The notes: a model not told the origin generated them from the letters alone. Counted from the stretch's first letter, positions 13,730 to 23,035 are shown. The stretch: DNA of 26,221 nucleotides from CAMEON01 sp964463245 (GCA_964463245.1 CAYXBU010000024.1:1-26221), one strand, 5' to 3'. Made by a program: numbers and translations.

Positions 13730-14881
13730 TCACTTCCCTTCCTCTTTTTTCTCCCGGATCAGCTGCATCAGCTCCCGATACAGCTCCCGATTAGCGTTCG
13801 GGCAAGCAAACCGCTCCCGCGCTCGCCGTCCCATATCCTGCCGCCGTGCGGCATCCTCGATCAGGGGGGCGACAGCACGCCACAGGCCGCCCTCCGCCAA
13901 TTCCTTCTCCTCCACGCATATTCCCGCGCCGACCGTAGCCAAGGCCTCGGCGTTCCGCAGCTGATGGTTATCCGCCACATAGGGGGAGGGCACCAGCACC
14001 GCCGCCTTGCCGGTCAGAGCCAGCTCGGAGACGGTCATAGCCCCCGCGCGGGAGATCACCAGATCCGCCGCCGCCATCTGTACGGGCATATCGTATATAT
14101 ACTCCACGAGCCTTACCTGCGGACAGCCGTCAGCGCGGCTCTGCTTCAGGTTCTCGGTCGTGCGGGCCATGTCCCGCCGCCCGGCGGCAAAGGTCAGCTT
14201 GACGCGTGGGAAGGACGCGGACAGTTTCTCCGCCAGCACCACCAACGCGTCGTTGAGATGCTCCGCCCCCAGACTGCCGCCGAAAGCCAGGATATACACC
14301 TCGTCGGGGGCGATCCCCAGCGACTCCCGTGCTTGCTCACGGGAAACTTCCCCAAACCCGGGAACCGTCGGGTTGCCCACCCGAACGACCTTTCCCTGCT
14401 CGGCCTCGGACAGCCCCAGCCGTGCCGCCGTCTCGGGGAAATTGATGAAGATCCGATCCACCTTGTGCGCCAGCTGACGGACAGCCTTGCCGGGCAGGGC
14501 GTTGGACTCATGCAGGGCGGTCGGGATCCCCAACGCGGCACCCTCCGCCACCACCGGCCAGCAGGCATAGCCGCCGGTCCCGATGATCAGGTCGGGGGCA
14601 AATGTGCGGATCAGCCGCCGCGCCTCCCGCCGTGCCCGCAGCATGACGACAGGGAGGATGAGGTTCGCGGGGTGGCAGATCGGACTGCGGAGGCCGCGGA
14701 TGTGGATGGGCTTCAGTTCGTAGCCCGCGTGGGGCACCAGATCGTTCGCCTTGTCCCTCGGCAGTGCCGAGGCGGCAAACAGGAGCTGCACATCCGGCTG
14801 ATGAGCACGGATCTCCCCTGCGATAGCCAATGCGGGGTTAACGTGTCCCGCCGTCCCGCCTCCTGTCAACAATACCTTCAT
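13730..14881 (-). CDS. murG: MurG, lipid II synthase (GlcNAc transferase)
   Basis: A 383-residue GT28 transferase that adds GlcNAc from UDP-GlcNAc to lipid I on the inner face of the membrane. Visible motifs are the N-terminal glycine loop GGGTAGHVNPALAIA (7-21), GTGGYACWP and HESNALPGKA, the second glycine loop AFGGSLGAEHLN, and the UDP-GlcNAc site SRAGAMTVSELAL with NHQLRNA. The start is ATG 14881, which begins MKVLLTGGG as in the family, with GGGGG about 10 nt upstream. An in-frame ATG at 14911 would add ten residues and translate a leader hairpin, so it is less likely. A strong promoter at 14925-14954 gives it independent transcription with ftsQ. Confidence 0.95.
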   Translation of the reverse strand: MKVLLTGGGTAGHVNPALAIAGEIRAHQPDVQLLFAASALPRDKANDLVPHAGYELKPIHIRGLRSPICHPANLILPVVMLRARREARRLIRTFAPDLIIGTGGYACWPVVAEGAALGIPTALHESNALPGKAVRQLAHKVDRIFINFPETAARLGLSEAEQGKVVRVGNPTVPGFGEVSREQARESLGIAPDEVYILAFGGSLGAEHLNDALVVLAEKLSASFPRVKLTFAAGRRDMARTTENLKQSRADGCPQVRLVEYIYDMPVQMAAADLVISRAGAMTVSELALTGKAAVLVPSPYVADNHQLRNAEALATVGAGICVEEKELAEGGLWRAVAPLIEDAARRQDMGRRARERFACPNANRELYRELMQLIREKKEEGK

Positions 14882-14897
14882 GTCCCACACCCCCTTC

Positions 14898-14911
14898 GTG
14901 TCTTTCGACAC
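14898..14911 (-). other. GNRA-tetraloop hairpin in the murG leader
   Basis: GTGTC-GAAA-GACAC on the minus strand forms a 5-bp stem with a GAAA tetraloop, 16 nt before the murG ATG and near the predicted 5' end of the internal transcript. It could protect the mRNA or affect ribosome access; this is inference. Confidence 0.55.
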
Positions 14912-14924
14912 AATGTCACCTTAT

Positions 14925-14954
14925 ATTATAGCATCAAAGCCGCCGATATGTCAA
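14925..14954 (-). promoter_or_regulatory. Internal dcw promoter upstream of murG
   Basis: TTGACA (14954-14949), an 18-bp spacer, then TATAAT (14930-14925) on the minus strand, both exact consensus, in an AT-rich gap between ftsW and murG. Predicted start is near 14918. Confidence 0.85.
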
Positions 14955-14987
14955 TATTATTGAGCAAAGTTTTTAGAATACGCTCCA

Positions 14988-16295
14988 CTATCCCCTCTTT
15001 TGGTAGGAATACCGCGAGATATTCAGCACGATCCCCATCTCGAACAGCTGTAGGATCAGGGACGTGCCGCCCGAGGAGAAGAACGGCAGGGATATGCCCG
15101 TATTCGGCACCGAGTTGGTCACCACCGCGATATTCAGCACGGTCTGGAGCGCGACCTTGGATATCAGCCCATAGACCGCCAGAGACGTAAACTTATCCGG
15201 CGCACGGGATGCGATCCGAAAGCCTCGCCATATCAGGAGCACGAACAGCAGGATCACCAGCACCGCGCCGATGAAGCCCAGCTCCTCGCACACGATGGTG
15301 AAGATGAAATCATTCTGCGGCTGGGAGACATACCCATACTTCTGGCGGCTGTTGCCCAGACCGACTCCGAAGAAGCCTCCCGACCCGATGGCATACAGCC
15401 CCTGCAGGGTCTGCCACGCCGACCCCAGCGGATCCGCCTCGTCGATGTTCCACCAGGTGCTGACCCGCGCCATGGCGTAGTCCGACACCAGCAGTACCAC
15501 CACCACCGCCGTCACACCGATGGCTCCCAGTATCAAGAACCACTTCTTGTCGGTGCCGCCGATGAACATGGTGACCAGCCCCAGCAGGCCGATGATGATG
15601 ATGCCCGACAGATGATGCTCCAGCATGACCAGCACGCAGATCAGCCCGAACACGCACATGGGGTAGAGCACCCCGTAGCGGAACTGCCCGCCGAACTTCT
15701 GCCGCGTGGCGATCTGCTTTTCATACTTGGTCATGATCAGCGCGATGACCAGCACCACCGCCATCTTGGAGATCTCGGAAGGCTGGAGCGACAGCGGTCC
15801 GATCTGGATCCAGCGGGTCGCGCCGGAGCCGTAGCTGGAGCCGATGACCAGCACCAGCAGGAGCAGTACCACCGACCCCGCATAGGCCACCACCCCAAAC
15901 GCCCGCCAGAACCACGGCCGCGCCTTGATGACAAAGGGCACCGTCACGGCGGCGGCGATGATCAGGTAGGCTATATGCCGCTTGAGGTAGTAGGCACTGT
16001 CCCCGTGATATTGCGATGCGTAGACCGAGCTGGCACTGTAGGCCATGATCGCGCCGAAGACCGTCAGCAGGATGACGATGAGCAGAAACGGCGTGTCGAT
16101 CCCGCCCTTGACCAGTACATGATCCGACTCCCGCAGCTCCGGGGTCGGGTGCAGCGGCTCGGTGTAGACCGGATCGTGCCGCTCGCTGTACCGATCTAAT
16201 TGCCGCCCGCGGGCATCCAGCCAGCGGGAACCATACCCCTTCCGCGAACGAGGCCGTACCCGCCGCGACTCGCGGTGGTCATCTTGATTTGGCAT
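14988..16295 (-). CDS. ftsW: FtsW/SpoVE-type SEDS peptidoglycan glycosyltransferase
   Basis: A 435-residue SEDS polymerase that links lipid II into glycan strands with its partner PBP. A hydrophilic, Arg-rich N-terminal tail of about 65 residues precedes ten predicted membrane segments starting at GIDTPFLLIVILLTVFGAIM. Family motifs visible are YSASS, SGATRWIQIGPLSLQPSEI, DEADPLGSAWQ (with the aspartate expected in the catalytic loop) and the C-terminal NTGISLPFFSSGGTS. ATG 16295 is supported by AAGGAGGTGACATCC; the longer reading from 16481 has no family similarity. SEDS paralogues FtsW, SpoVE and RodA are hard to separate by sequence, and placement between mraY and murG favours FtsW/SpoVE. 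No murD lies between mraY and this gene. Confidence 0.92.
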   Translation of the reverse strand: MPNQDDHRESRRVRPRSRKGYGSRWLDARGRQLDRYSERHDPVYTEPLHPTPELRESDHVLVKGGIDTPFLLIVILLTVFGAIMAYSASSVYASQYHGDSAYYLKRHIAYLIIAAAVTVPFVIKARPWFWRAFGVVAYAGSVVLLLLVLVIGSSYGSGATRWIQIGPLSLQPSEISKMAVVLVIALIMTKYEKQIATRQKFGGQFRYGVLYPMCVFGLICVLVMLEHHLSGIIIIGLLGLVTMFIGGTDKKWFLILGAIGVTAVVVVLLVSDYAMARVSTWWNIDEADPLGSAWQTLQGLYAIGSGGFFGVGLGNSRQKYGYVSQPQNDFIFTIVCEELGFIGAVLVILLFVLLIWRGFRIASRAPDKFTSLAVYGLISKVALQTVLNIAVVTNSVPNTGISLPFFSSGGTSLILQLFEMGIVLNISRYSYQKRG

Positions 16296-16389
16296 GGATG
16301 TCACCTCCTTGTGGGGGAAAGGCGTGGGGAAACTATCTAACGATTCGCCGTCCCCCGCTCTATTGAAACACTGTTTTTCCTGTAAGCTG

Positions 16390-17391
16390 TCATCTCCCCA
16401 GCCACGCCAGCACACAGAACACCACCGACACCCCCGAGAAGAGTGCCATGATCCCGTACTCGCTAAAGCCCCACTTCTCAAAGCTGTGATGGATGGGGGC
16501 GATGGGGAAGATACGCTTGCCGTGGCTCAACTTGAAGTAGGCGCGCTGGAGGAAGCTGGTCAGCATATCCATCACGAAGACGAAGGCTGCCAGCACGAAC
16601 AGGAGAAGCTCCCCCATCATCATGGCCACCCCGATGATGACCCCGCCCAAGAAGAGCGAGCCGGTGTCCCCCATGAACATCTGCGCGGGGTAGTGGTTGA
16701 ACACGAGGAAGCCCAGCACCCCCGCCAGCAGAGCCACCGAGAGCACGGTGCTGTCCGCGTCCAGACGGCTGACCGCCAGAAGGAGCATGAAGGTCGCCAC
16801 CGTCGCGCAGACCGAAGAGGCCAGCCCGTCCAGTCCGTCGGTGAGGTTGGTCGCATTGACCACGCCGAGCATGACCAAGAGGTACACGGGATAGGAGAAC
16901 CAGGACAGCTCCAGGCGGTAGTCGGTAAAGGGAATACGCAGGGAGGTCTCCAAATGCCCCGTGGCGCGGAGCATGGCCAAGAAGGCCGCCGCCAGCACCA
17001 GCTGGAGCAGGAGCTTCTGTCCCTCGCTCAGACCCTCGTTCTGCTTGCGGATCAATTTGCAATAATCGTCAATAAAGCCGATGGCGGCGTTCCCCAGCGC
17101 ATACAGCACCGCCAATGCCAGCGGAACCAGCTCCCTCCCCTCGTCCTGCAGGGCGCGGTAGATCGCGTAGCCCGCGACCGACAGCAGGAATGCCAAAATA
17201 AAGCAGATACCGCCCATGGTGGGGGTGCCCTCCTTGGTCTTGTGCCAAACAGGCCCCTCGGCGCGGATGGGCTGTCCCAGCTTGAAGTGTCGCAGAACGG
17301 GCAGCAGGATGAAGCCGAAGATCACCGTCAGGATGAGTGCCGCGCCACCCGCCGTGGCGGCCAGTATCGCAAGCTCGCGTGTTGTATTCAT
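16390..17391 (-). CDS. mraY: MraY, phospho-N-acetylmuramoyl-pentapeptide transferase
   Basis: A 333-residue integral membrane enzyme that transfers phospho-MurNAc-pentapeptide to undecaprenyl phosphate, making lipid I. Visible motifs are HKTKEGTPTMGG near the N-terminus, the aspartate-rich NLTDGLDGL and FMGDTGSLFLGG sites, and the C-terminal histidine loop around HHSFEKWGFSEYGI. About ten membrane segments are predicted. Two ATGs lie close together: 17397 is only 3 nt from GGAG, while 17391 has a normal 9-nt spacing, so I use 17391. It lies 50 bp after murF. Confidence 0.94.
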   Translation of the reverse strand: MNTTRELAILAATAGGAALILTVIFGFILLPVLRHFKLGQPIRAEGPVWHKTKEGTPTMGGICFILAFLLSVAGYAIYRALQDEGRELVPLALAVLYALGNAAIGFIDDYCKLIRKQNEGLSEGQKLLLQLVLAAAFLAMLRATGHLETSLRIPFTDYRLELSWFSYPVYLLVMLGVVNATNLTDGLDGLASSVCATVATFMLLLAVSRLDADSTVLSVALLAGVLGFLVFNHYPAQMFMGDTGSLFLGGVIIGVAMMMGELLLFVLAAFVFVMDMLTSFLQRAYFKLSHGKRIFPIAPIHHSFEKWGFSEYGIMALFSGVSVVFCVLAWLGR

Positions 17392-17441
17392 AGTCATTTT
17401 CTCCTTTTTCCGGGAACGGTCATTCCGTTATCTTTATACCC

Positions 17442-18908
17442 TTACTCCGTCCATCGACCCTTCAATATCTCCGTCAGCCTCTCGGCCACGGTCTCCAGCC
17501 GCAGGGCGCGGCTCGCCTTGATCAGCAACATATCCCCCGGTCGGAGTGCCTCCGCGATAGCAGCAACCATGGTTGCGGCGACCTCCTCGGAGTCCACCTC
17601 CCCGCCCTCGGCGGCAAAGGCTCGGACGAACGGCAGGCCGCCATCGGCGGCTCCTGCGGCGATCTGTGCACCGGATGCCCCCACCGTCCAGAGCCCGTCC
17701 AGCCTTGCGGCGGCATACTCACCGACGGCGCGGTGCAGGGAGTCGCTGTCCGTCCCCAGCTCCCGCATATCCCCCAGCAGAGCCAGCCGCCGCCCGTTCG
17801 CGGGGAGGTCGGCGAGGGTGTCCAGTGCCACCCTGACCGACTCGGGCGCGGCGTTATAGCAATCCAGCACCAGCGTGACATCCCCGACACAGCGGGTCTC
17901 CTGCCGCAGGTGCGCCGCACGGTAGCCGGCAAGGCCTCGTGCGACCGCCTCCCGACCCATGTCGGAGAGGTAGCCCACCGCCGCTGCATAGGCGGCATCC
18001 AGTGCCATATGGGCACCGTGCGCGGGAACATACAGGTCAGACCAGACCGCCCCGCTCGGCAGACGGAGGGAGAAGGCGGTTCCCTCCCCCATCGGGCGAA
18101 TATCCGACAGGAAGAAGTCAGCCGACGGATCCTTTGCCGAGACCGCGTGTACGGTCACCCCCGCCGTGCCGTCCCGATAGGCGGGCGGCAGCTCCCGAAG
18201 GAGGAGTGGCTCGTCCCCGCAAAGGACAAGGTGTCCCCCGGGGTGCATCCCGTCCAGTATCTCCAGCTTGGCGCGGGCGATATTCTCCCGCGTACCGAGA
18301 TAGGCAAGGTGGGAGCTGCCGACATTGGTGATGACCGCGATGGTGGGTCGTGCCGCACGGCTCATGGCGGATATCTCCCCCCGTGCGCTCATGCCCATCT
18401 CCAGCACCGCCGCGCGGTACTCCGTCCCGATGCCCAGCACGCAGAGCGGCATCCCGATGACGGAATTGTAGTTGCCCTCGCGGCAGAAGGTGGGAGCCTG
18501 CTCCCGCAGGACGGCGGCGCACAGCTCCTTGACGGTGGTCTTGCCGACGCTCCCGGTCACGGCCGTGACCGAAAGCTCCGAGAGGTAGGTGTCCCGAACC
18601 CCCGCCGCCAGCCGTGACAGAGCCGCCACGGTATCCTCGACGCGGATATAGCACCCATCAAGCCCCTGCGGCACCTGTTCGCAGAGCACGCAGGCGCACC
18701 CCGCCGTCCATGCCGTCGGGATGTAGATATGCCCGTCCACCCGCTCCCCACGGATGGCGCAGAACAGCCCGCCCGACTCGACCTCGCGGGAGTCGGTGCA
18801 GACCGACCATATCGGTTGGGCCTCGTCGACCCCCGCAAGGATCAGCTCCCCGCCGACCCACTCCGCGATCAGCTCGGCGATCAGGGGGATGGATGTGTAG
18901 GTCTTCAT
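17442..18908 (-). CDS. murF: MurF, UDP-MurNAc-tripeptide D-alanyl-D-alanine ligase
   Basis: A 488-residue Mur ligase adding D-Ala-D-Ala to the UDP-MurNAc-tripeptide with ATP. The N-terminal domain carries TDSREVESGGLFCAIRGE (38-55). The P-loop TGSVGKTT (118-125) has the serine typical of MurF rather than the TN of MurE, and YNSVIGMPL and LDCYNAAPES follow. The start is ATG 18908, matching family length; its ribosome site is weak (GAAGAA), perhaps because a repeat element occupies the 152-bp gap after murE. The 52-codon extension from 19064 would translate that repeat. Confidence 0.94.
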   Translation of the reverse strand: MKTYTSIPLIAELIAEWVGGELILAGVDEAQPIWSVCTDSREVESGGLFCAIRGERVDGHIYIPTAWTAGCACVLCEQVPQGLDGCYIRVEDTVAALSRLAAGVRDTYLSELSVTAVTGSVGKTTVKELCAAVLREQAPTFCREGNYNSVIGMPLCVLGIGTEYRAAVLEMGMSARGEISAMSRAARPTIAVITNVGSSHLAYLGTRENIARAKLEILDGMHPGGHLVLCGDEPLLLRELPPAYRDGTAGVTVHAVSAKDPSADFFLSDIRPMGEGTAFSLRLPSGAVWSDLYVPAHGAHMALDAAYAAAVGYLSDMGREAVARGLAGYRAAHLRQETRCVGDVTLVLDCYNAAPESVRVALDTLADLPANGRRLALLGDMRELGTDSDSLHRAVGEYAAARLDGLWTVGASGAQIAAGAADGGLPFVRAFAAEGGEVDSEEVAATMVAAIAEALRPGDMLLIKASRALRLETVAERLTEILKGRWTE

Positions 18909-18920
18909 GATTCTTCTTTT

Positions 18921-19030
18921 TCGGGGGGAAAACTTCCGGAAGGAATTACAACTGCCGTTACGCGGACAGCCGGTGAAGTTTGCCACGGAGCGGCAAACAT
19001 TCACATCCCCGAACTCCTTTCGAGTACTTT
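18921..19030 (-). repeat. Composite dispersed repeat, copy C (between murE and murF)
   Basis: On the minus strand it reads GAAAGTACTCGAAAGGAGTT, then TTCGGGGATGTGAATG and a hairpin GTTTGCC..GGCAAAC (18978-18998), then GGAAGTTTTCCCCCC. This parallels copy A (TTCGGGGATGAATG, the GTTTGCCGC hairpin, GGAAGTTTCCCCC). One stem position is G-T only in minus-strand RNA (A-C on the other strand), favouring a structure in the dcw transcript. The left arm of the last hairpin is decayed. Confidence 0.7.
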
Positions 19031-19060
19031 CAAAAGCTGACGGCGCTGGATCGGACGACC

Positions 19061-20674
19061 TCACACGCCCAGATAGTCCCGCACGATCTTCCTCTCGTCG
19101 AACGGATGCTTCCCACTCGCGTCGATCTCGTAGGTCTCGTGCCCCTTACCGCACAGCAGGAGAACATCTCCCATCCGTGCCGTGCGTAGCGCGTAGCGAA
19201 TGGCCTCGGCGCGGTCGGGAATGACCGCGTACTCGGACTCCCGATCCATCCCGGAGAGAATGTCCCGCAGGATGGCCTCCGGCTCCTCGCCTCGGCTGTT
19301 GTCCGAGGTGATGACCGTCATGTCGGCAAGGCGGGAGGCGATCTGCGCCATGCGGCGGCGTTTGCTCCTGTCGCGCTCCCCGCCGCATCCGAACAGGAGC
19401 AGGATGCGCCCGACACGGCTCTTGCCCCTCTCCCGCCGCACCGCGTGGAAGGTCAAAAGCAACCGCTCCAGCGCATCGGGGGTATGGGCATAGTCAATGA
19501 AGACCGAGAAGGGGGCATCCCCTGTCGGCACCCGCTCCAGCCGCCCCGGTACACCGGGAAGATCCGCCAGCGCATCCTTGATCACGCGGGGGGAGATCCC
19601 CAGTGCCAGTGCCGTCTCGGCGGCCAGTGTCGCGTTGAGCACGGTAAAGCTCCCGGGCATCGGGCAGGACAGCCGCATCCGCAGGTCGGGCGAGGTCAGG
19701 CGAAACTCCACACCCTCCAGCCCCCGCAGGTGCACCTGTCCCGCATCACAGCGGGTGCAGGGACGGGCGGTCGGTGCATCCGCAAGCCCTCCTCCCGCCG
19801 CCCGATCCGACACGCGGCAGATGCGAAACTGCTCGACCGGCAGAGGGCGCAGGAGGAGCCGCCGTCCCCAGCGGTCATCCCCATTGATTATCCCCACCCG
19901 CGCCTGACGGAAGAGGGTCTCCTTAGCGGAAAAGTAGCTCTCCATATCCCCATGGTAATCCAGATGCTCGGGAGAGAGATTGGTAAAGACCGCCGCCTCG
20001 AAGTACAACGGCTCCACCCGCCCCTGCGCCAGCGCGTGGGAGGAGACCTCCATCACGACGGTGGCCTGTCTGTCCCCCGCCGCCTCGACCATATCCGCCA
20101 AGGCGGCGTACAGCTCCTCGGGGTCGGGGGTGGTCATGGCGGCTGTCCCTGCGACCGAGCCGTAGGGGTGCAGCTGTCCGCCGTCCCGCCCCGGCAGGGA
20201 GTAGCCGAGGGTACCCATGCTCCCGCAGGGCAGACCCGCTCGGCGCAGGATATGGCAGAGCATGGCGGTGACGGTGGTCTTGCCGTTGGTGCCGGTCACC
20301 CCTACCAGCCGGAGCCGCCGCCCCGGTTGCCCGTACCATGCGTTCACCAGCCGTGACAGAGCGACCGAGGCCGCCATGCCCTCAGGGAGGATCAGGGTGA
20401 CCACGCCCACAGGCGACGGGTACTCTGCCGTCGGGGTATACAGGACAGCGACCGCGCCCCCCGCGACCGCCTCGGGAATATAGCACCGCCCGTCGGTGTG
20501 CCCGCCGGGCAGAGCCACGAACAGCCACCCCGCCCGCACGCGGCGGGACGAGGCCGTGACCCCGCAGATCACGGTGGTCTCGGCACCGACGGGGCACTCC
20601 AGCCCTGCCGCACAGCAAAGTGCGCCCAGGAGCATGGTCCTGTCGGGTGCGGGATGAGATGCGGATGCTTCCAT
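19061..20674 (-). CDS. murE: MurE, UDP-MurNAc-dipeptide diamino-acid ligase
   Basis: A 537-residue Mur ligase that adds the third residue of the stem peptide. The P-loop TGTNGKTT (128-135), VMEVSSHAL, NLSPEHLDYHGDMESYF and the C-terminal CGKGHETYE are diagnostic. The substrate-selecting motif, DNPR in meso-diaminopimelate ligases, reads DNSR here (458-461). The arginine is kept, which favours meso-diaminopimelate, but the proline is lost. ATG 20674 has AGGAGG 7 nt upstream; a further 16 codons upstream are open but lack this support. Confidence 0.95.
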   Translation of the reverse strand: MEASASHPAPDRTMLLGALCCAAGLECPVGAETTVICGVTASSRRVRAGWLFVALPGGHTDGRCYIPEAVAGGAVAVLYTPTAEYPSPVGVVTLILPEGMAASVALSRLVNAWYGQPGRRLRLVGVTGTNGKTTVTAMLCHILRRAGLPCGSMGTLGYSLPGRDGGQLHPYGSVAGTAAMTTPDPEELYAALADMVEAAGDRQATVVMEVSSHALAQGRVEPLYFEAAVFTNLSPEHLDYHGDMESYFSAKETLFRQARVGIINGDDRWGRRLLLRPLPVEQFRICRVSDRAAGGGLADAPTARPCTRCDAGQVHLRGLEGVEFRLTSPDLRMRLSCPMPGSFTVLNATLAAETALALGISPRVIKDALADLPGVPGRLERVPTGDAPFSVFIDYAHTPDALERLLLTFHAVRRERGKSRVGRILLLFGCGGERDRSKRRRMAQIASRLADMTVITSDNSRGEEPEAILRDILSGMDRESEYAVIPDRAEAIRYALRTARMGDVLLLCGKGHETYEIDASGKHPFDERKIVRDYLGV

Positions 20675-20752
20675 GTCGGATCCTCCTCTTTTGGTTAGGG
20701 GTAGGGGATCGGTTTGAAACATCCTGTTTTTTGCAGATCGGTTTTTTTGCGC

Positions 20753-23035
20753 TTATTCCGTGTCGTCCTTACTGCGGAAGGTGACCGTGATCACGGTACC
20801 CGGTGCGACCTCCGTCCCGGCGGGAATATCCTGCGAGATGGCGACGGCACCCGTTCCGCTGAGGTAGTTATTGGTTCCCTGAATGCGGATATTCAGGCGG
20901 CGATTGGCCAGCACCTCGTTGGCCGAGACCGCCGTCCGACCCAGCAGGTCAGGCACGATCACGGTCTCCTCCGAGGCCTGCCGGGAGGTGTAGAGGATCA
21001 AGCGAGCGCGAGCCGCCTCCACCTTGACCCCCGGCGCGGGAGACTGCGCGTAGACCACGTTCCCGTCCCCGACCACCTCGACGGTGTAGCCCCGCTCGGC
21101 GGCGTAGCTTCGGGCAGCATTGACGCTCCAGTAGGTGACATCCGGCACGGTCTTGGCTAAGTTCGCCAGCTCCTTGTCGGTATAGACCGCCTCCACGCCG
21201 AGGTAGGGCAGGACGGCCTCCATGACCTTGGCGAGGTACGGAGCCGCGACGTAGGAGCCGTACAGCACCCCTTGTGTGGGTTCATCCACCAGGATCAGCA
21301 CCGCGATCTTGGGGTCATCCGCCGGGGCAAAGCCCACGCAGGAGCAGACGTAGTATTCCCGACCGCTGTCGTCCTTCTTGTCGATCTTCTCAGAAGTACC
21401 CGTCTTGGCGGCAACGCGGTAGCCCGCGACGTAGGCATTCTTGGCACCGCCGTTCCCCGACACGCCCGCCTCCAGGATCTCCGCTAAGATCGAAGCGGTC
21501 TCGGCGGATATGACCTGCCGACGGGGTTGTGCATCATAGGTCTTGACGGTGTTCCCGTCCGCGTCCAGCTCCTCCCGAAGGAGGTGCGGGGTCATGAGGT
21601 TGCCGCCGTTTGCGACCGCCGCGACCGCCATGATCTGCTGGAGCGGGGTGATCTTGAAGTTCTGCCCGAAGGAGGAGGTCGCCAGATCCAGCTCCTTGAA
21701 GTTATCGGGGTCATAGAAGATGCTGACTCCCTCGCCCGGCAGGTCAACACCGGTCTTTTCCAGGTAGCCGAAGGAGCGGAAGTAGCTGTAGAACCGATCC
21801 TGCCCGATACGCAGACCCATCATCATCAGGATGGGGTTGCAGGACTGCTGGAGACCCTCCGCAAAGGAAAGAGTACCATGTCCCACCAGCTTATGGCAAT
21901 GGATGGTGCGGCCGCCGACCTTGAAGTAGCCGGGACAATAGAAGGTCTCGCTTGCATTGACCAGGCCCTCCTCGTATGCCATGGAGGCGGTCGTGATCTT
22001 GAAGGTGGAGCCGGGGATGTAGGCCTCGGTGATGGCCTTGTTCGACCAGGTGTTCAGCTGCAGCTCCTGCTTGAGGGCGGTATACTCACTGCTCCCCTCG
22101 GCGTAGCCGCTGGATTGCAGGATCTTGAGACTGTCGGCGTTGAGGGTGCGGGGGTCGTTGAGGTCGAAGGTGGGGTAGGTCGCCATGCCGAGGATGCCGC
22201 CTGTCTCCACGTCCACCACGATACCGCAGGCGCGGTTCGCGCCGCCCGACTCGATGTAGGCGGTAGACAGCTGTTCCTCCAGCACCGATTGGATGTAGAC
22301 ATCCAGCGTGGTCACGATGGAGTGACCGTCATCCGCGCGGATGTAGCTTTGGTACTCGTCGGGCATCTCGTTGCCGTGGGAGTCCCGTGCCGTGATGTAG
22401 CGTCCGTTGGTGCCCGCCAGCGAGGTGTTGTATTCCAGCTCCAGCCCGTAGGCTCCGCCGCCGTCGCTGGTGGTAAAGCCCAGCACATGGGCAGCCAGGG
22501 TGCCGTAGGGGTAGTACCGCTTACTGCCCGCCTGCAGGAAGACCATGTTGTGCAGGCCGTTCTTGTCGATCAGAGCCTCCACCTCGGCGGCCTTGTCCTC
22601 GTCCACCTGCCGCGCTATGGTACGATCCAGATACTTGGTATAGGTGGTCTGTCGGATGACCTCGTTGTAGGTGGTGTCCAGAATGGACGACAGCCCGGTG
22701 GCGATCATGGCCGCGTAGTCCACGCCGTCCTCTTTGGAATACTCCTGAATGGTGCGGGGGGAGATGAAGACCCGATAGGTGGTGACATTGGTGGCCAGCA
22801 CGGCACCGTTGCGGTCGTATATCTGCCCGCGCTCGGCTATGACCGAGGACTCGGTGGTCAGCTGGCTCAGCACCTTGTTCTGGTACTTCTCGTAGCCGCC
22901 GGTCTGCAGGATCAGAATGCGAAGTGCCAAATAGGCGAAGAAGAGCAACACGGCAAACCACACCCACCACGCACGGCGCAGGGTATGCGTATCCACCGGG
23001 TGCAGGACTGCTTGGTTCTCCTTCCTTTGTTTCAT
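20753..23035 (-). CDS. ftsI: Class B penicillin-binding protein with PASTA domains (FtsI/SpoVD type)
   Basis: A 760-residue transpeptidase that crosslinks septal peptidoglycan. A short basic cytoplasmic tail leads to a membrane anchor (about 23-43), a dimerisation domain starting at IAERGQIYDRNG (67-78), and the transpeptidase with S343-TFK, the S398-C-N triad and K544-TG. Two C-terminal PASTA repeats follow (about 630-684, rather divergent, and 693-754, canonical VPDLLGRT). PASTA domains fit SpoVD or PBP2x-like proteins; the position before murE is typical of both the vegetative and sporulation paralogues in Clostridia. ATG 23035 is used because it gives a family-like MKQRK start before the anchor; GGAAGG lies about 13 nt upstream, rather distant. 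An open extension to 23185 covers hairpin DNA and is unlikely to be coding. Confidence 0.93.
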   Translation of the reverse strand: MKQRKENQAVLHPVDTHTLRRAWWVWFAVLLFFAYLALRILILQTGGYEKYQNKVLSQLTTESSVIAERGQIYDRNGAVLATNVTTYRVFISPRTIQEYSKEDGVDYAAMIATGLSSILDTTYNEVIRQTTYTKYLDRTIARQVDEDKAAEVEALIDKNGLHNMVFLQAGSKRYYPYGTLAAHVLGFTTSDGGGAYGLELEYNTSLAGTNGRYITARDSHGNEMPDEYQSYIRADDGHSIVTTLDVYIQSVLEEQLSTAYIESGGANRACGIVVDVETGGILGMATYPTFDLNDPRTLNADSLKILQSSGYAEGSSEYTALKQELQLNTWSNKAITEAYIPGSTFKITTASMAYEEGLVNASETFYCPGYFKVGGRTIHCHKLVGHGTLSFAEGLQQSCNPILMMMGLRIGQDRFYSYFRSFGYLEKTGVDLPGEGVSIFYDPDNFKELDLATSSFGQNFKITPLQQIMAVAAVANGGNLMTPHLLREELDADGNTVKTYDAQPRRQVISAETASILAEILEAGVSGNGGAKNAYVAGYRVAAKTGTSEKIDKKDDSGREYYVCSCVGFAPADDPKIAVLILVDEPTQGVLYGSYVAAPYLAKVMEAVLPYLGVEAVYTDKELANLAKTVPDVTYWSVNAARSYAAERGYTVEVVGDGNVVYAQSPAPGVKVEAARARLILYTSRQASEETVIVPDLLGRTAVSANEVLANRRLNIRIQGTNNYLSGTGAVAISQDIPAGTEVAPGTVITVTFRSKDDTE

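Noticed and set aside
13556..15190. Long + strand ORF opposite murG and ftsQ
   Set aside because: It is antisense to genes with clear family motifs; its composition (Pro, Arg, Gln-rich) is what GC-rich codon bias gives on the opposite strand.
16294..17859. Long + strand ORF opposite mraY and part of murF
   Set aside because: His/Gln/Glu-rich shadow of membrane-protein codons; it spans two real genes and the gap between them.
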